The notes beneath the pieces are model-generated. The model had not been told where the DNA came from, made no database searches, and was given only the letters and a program-made list of their open reading frames with translations. A DNA stretch of 8,891 bases. It comes from Chloroflexota bacterium (GTDB taxonomy: Bacteria; Chloroflexota; Limnocylindria; Limnocylindrales; CSP1-4). The translations under genes were made by a program, and so were the position numbers. Of the stretch, positions 7,066 through 8,891 are shown piece by piece. Where the stretch lies: NCBI GenBank assembly GCA_021812735.1, contig JAKAMV010000361.1, forward strand, positions 1 to 8,891. The letters run 5' to 3'. Each line of letters begins with the position of its first letter. The first letter of the stretch is position 1.

Positions 7066-7830
7066 CAGGCCCAGTGGCGAGGTGAACCTCGCCAGCTGGC
7101 CGAGCATGTTGGTGAGCATCAGCAGGCCGAGCAGCGCCAGGAGGGCGCCCGTCGCTGCGTTGACCGCGGCATGGTGGCGGCCGACCCAGGTCAGCCGCGT
7201 GGCGACCCACGAGGCGCCCATCGCCACGGCCAGGAACGGGACGGCGAGCCCGACGGCGTAGGCGATGAGCAGAGCGGTTCCGGTCGCCACCGAGGCGCTC
7301 GTCGAGGCGAGGCCGAGGATCCCGCCCAGGATGGGCCCGATGCACGGGCTCCAGCCCGCGGCGAAGAGCAGGCCGAACGCGAAGGAGCGGCTGTAGGCCG
7401 GACGAGCGCGTCCCGCCACGACCTGGCCGCCCCCAGCCCCGGCCATCACGATGCCACCGCCCATCGCCGCGCCCATCGCGGGCATGACGCGGGTGTCGCG
7501 CCACAGCGCCCGGATGTTGATCAGGCCGGCCACCTGGAGCCCCAGGATGACGAGCAGGGCACCCCCCACCGCGTTCAGAACCCGGCGATCGACGAACACG
7601 CCGACAGCGCCGAGTGCCGCGTAGGCCGTGACGAAGACGAGCGAGAAGCCGAGCACGAACGCCAGCCCGTGCGCGGCGGCGAGCCGGCGACCGGCGGCGA
7701 CCTCCCCCGTCGCCCCGACCATGTAGCTCACGTAGGCCGGGACGAGCGGCAGGCAGCAGGGTGAGGCGAACGACACGACGCCGCCGGCGAAGGCGAGGCC
7801 GAGGCCGAGCACGCTGCCGAGGTCGGTCAT
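7063..7830 (-). CDS. ccdA: cytochrome c biogenesis protein CcdA
   Basis: A 255-residue polytopic protein of the CcdA/DsbD-transmembrane family, with about six membrane segments. CcdA passes electrons from cytoplasmic thioredoxin to the outward-facing ResA-type protein through a pair of membrane cysteines. Both are visible: C25 in SFASPCCLPLVPAY and C163 in AGWSPCIGPILGG. The proline-flanked setting is typical of the family. The ATG at 7830 overlaps the stop of the TPR gene as ATGA, and GGGAG (7840-7844) lies 9 bases upstream, so this start is preferred although the frame stays open beyond it. Two oddities: an extra Cys (C26) directly after the catalytic C25, and a Gly/Ala/Met-rich stretch (about 115-142) between the third and fourth membrane segments. 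Apart from these it is an ordinary family member. Confidence 0.95.
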   Translation of the reverse strand: MTDLGSVLGLGLAFAGGVVSFASPCCLPLVPAYVSYMVGATGEVAAGRRLAAAHGLAFVLGFSLVFVTAYAALGAVGVFVDRRVLNAVGGALLVILGLQVAGLINIRALWRDTRVMPAMGAAMGGGIVMAGAGGGQVVAGRARPAYSRSFAFGLLFAAGWSPCIGPILGGILGLASTSASVATGTALLIAYAVGLAVPFLAVAMGASWVATRLTWVGRHHAAVNAATGALLALLGLLMLTNMLGQLARFTSPLGL

Positions 7831-8891
7831 GGCGCCGTGCTCCCGGAGGCTGCCGGCGGGGCGGGGGCTGCCGTCGACGGCGCAGCGCTCGCAGCCGCGC
7901 CGGGGGCGGCAGATGCGGCGCTCGGCCCCGCGGCGCCCGACGGCGCGGCAGAGGTGCCGGCGGAACCTGACGGCGCGGGGATCAGCGACTGCTGCGCGAG
8001 GGACGTGAGGTGCTGCTGGACGGTCTGGGCGATCGACGAGGTCGGGTCGATCGAGATCACGGTGTTCCACTCGGACTGGACCTTCGCCCAGTCCGGGGTG
8101 GCCTGGCTCATGTACAGGAACCCGAGGTCGTAGTGGGCCTCCTGGCTCTTCGGGTCCAGCGCGACGACCTGCGTCCAGTCCTTCAGGGCGTTGGCTGGGT
8201 CGCCGGAGTTGAAGTAGACGGCACCTCGCGCGAGGAGGGCCTTCTCGTTCTTGGCGTCGATCGCGAGCACCTTGTCGTAGAACGTGCCGGCCGTGGTGTA
8301 GTCCCCGCCCGCGAAGTACGTGTCGCCGATGGCCTGCATCGTCGCGGTGTCCTGGGGGTTGGCCTGCAGCTTGGCCATGAGCGTCGCCACCTGGGTCATG
8401 TCCACGGTGGACACGGACGGCGATGCGGCCGCGACGGGTGTCGTGCCGCCGCCACCCAGCGTGTAGCCGATGAACAGGATCGTGGCCCCGGCGATGAGGC
8501 CCACCAGCCCGAGCGCGATGAACTTCCACGGGCCGCCGCTCCTGGCTTCGACCGGAGCGGCGGGGACGACCTTGGCGGGGGCGGTGCCGGCCTTGCCCCG
8601 GCGCCTCGTCGTGGACGCCGCGTCCGGTTTGCCGCCGCTCACGAGATCGCGGTGCGCCCCCGGGGTGACCGAGGCGAACAGTGCGTCGATGTCGTCGGTG
8701 TCGGTGTCGTCGATCGGCTCGGCGGTTGCGTCGGGCGGCACGGGGGCATCGGCGCCCGCGAGCCCCTCCTCGGCCGCAGCCCGCGCGGGAACGGGGCCCC
8801 GGCGGGCCGGAGGTGTCGCCGGCCCGCCGGGTACGACCGTCGGCGGCCTCGTCGGGCTCCTGAGGGCCGAGCCCTCGAGACCGACCGGGTC
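7827..8891 (-). CDS. membrane-anchored TPR protein (5' end outside the window)
   Basis: Counting from the GTG at 8741, the 304-residue product has an acidic segment (10-20), a basic Pro/Ala stretch (46-70), one membrane segment (about 73-95), TPR-like helical repeats (about 130-163, 164-197, 198-233) and an Ala/Pro/Ser/Gly-rich tail (255-304). The basic stretch before the membrane segment suggests the TPRs face outward. TPR proteins accompany c-type cytochrome maturation elsewhere (CcmI, NrfG), where they bind apocytochromes; position at the head of this operon suggests a similar role, but this is inference. The GTG at 8741 has no ribosome site. The frame continues open, with coding-like third-position GC and a Pro/Arg/Ala-rich translation, to the window edge at 8891 with no ATG, GTG or TTG. 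I therefore treat the gene as 5'-partial; the alternative is a start at 8741. It ends in an ATGA overlap with ccdA. Confidence 0.8.
   Translation of the reverse strand, partial: DPVGLEGSALRSPTRPPTVVPGGPATPPARRGPVPARAAAEEGLAGADAPVPPDATAEPIDDTDTDDIDALFASVTPGAHRDLVSGGKPDAASTTRRRGKAGTAPAKVVPAAPVEARSGGPWKFIALGLVGLIAGATILFIGYTLGGGGTTPVAAASPSVSTVDMTQVATLMAKLQANPQDTATMQAIGDTYFAGGDYTTAGTFYDKVLAIDAKNEKALLARGAVYFNSGDPANALKDWTQVVALDPKSQEAHYDLGFLYMSQATPDWAKVQSEWNTVISIDPTSSIAQTVQQHLTSLAQQSLIPAPSGSAGTSAAPSGAAGPSAASAAPGAAASAAPSTAAPAPPAASGSTAP

Noticed and set aside
6089..7261. 390-residue plus-strand frame opposite resB
   Set aside because: Compositional shadow rich in Val, Arg, Glu and Asp; the opposite strand encodes a clear ResB.
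7049..7504. N-terminal extension of the ResB frame upstream of 7048
   Set aside because: It overlaps ccdA, translates to Arg/Gly-rich low-complexity sequence, and a strong ribosome site marks the start at 7048.
7831..8529. N-terminal extension of the CcdA frame
   Set aside because: It runs through the TPR gene in another frame and gives no recognisable domain; the ATGA junction and GGGAG support a start at 7830.
8681..8863. Short plus-strand frame near the right edge starting with a Cys/Arg-rich run
   Set aside because: It is the reverse complement of the Asp/Thr-rich TPR N-terminus; the Cys/Arg pattern is an artefact of that composition.

Overview
The window is a GC-rich (roughly 70% by eye), densely coding bacterial segment with two convergent gene groups. 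On the plus strand are a type III PLP-dependent (diaminopimelate decarboxylase-like) enzyme at 75-1358 and the formate dehydrogenase accessory sulfurtransferase FdhD at 1368-2228. On the minus strand, six tightly packed genes run from the right edge to 2271: a membrane-anchored TPR protein, CcdA, ResB, ResC (also called CcsB/CcsA), a ResA/TlpA-type thioredoxin and a decaheme NapC/NirT-type cytochrome c. The only non-coding stretch of note is the 42-base gap between the convergent groups (2229-2270). No tRNA, rRNA, CRISPR array, insertion sequence or clear factor-independent terminator was seen.

The minus-strand group reads as one operon. Gene junctions are a 4-base ATGA overlap (TPR/ccdA) and gaps of 14, 15, 23 and 15 bases. 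Two Shine-Dalgarno sequences begin at or directly after the preceding stop codon. The set is a nearly textbook System II (Ccs) cytochrome c maturation pathway. CcdA carries reducing equivalents across the membrane, the ResA-like protein reduces apocytochrome cysteines, and ResB plus ResC export and attach heme. A TPR protein that may handle apocytochromes precedes them. The last gene is a plausible client: a membrane-anchored cytochrome with ten CXXCH motifs, an N-terminal NapC/NirT-like quinol-dehydrogenase segment and two long heme-free segments. The likely flow is quinol to the NapC-like hemes to the extra hemes to an unidentified extracytoplasmic acceptor or partner.

FdhD implies a molybdenum or tungsten formate dehydrogenase elsewhere in the genome. 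Its link to the decaheme protein is only convergent adjacency.

Taxonomy cannot be fixed from this window. High GC, System II maturation and a large multiheme cytochrome fit an uncultivated Chloroflexota-like lineage or a deep actinobacterial relative; this is inference. The most notable items are the decaheme cytochrome and the decarboxylase homologue, whose usual active-site Cys (CESGD) and EPGR Arg are both replaced.
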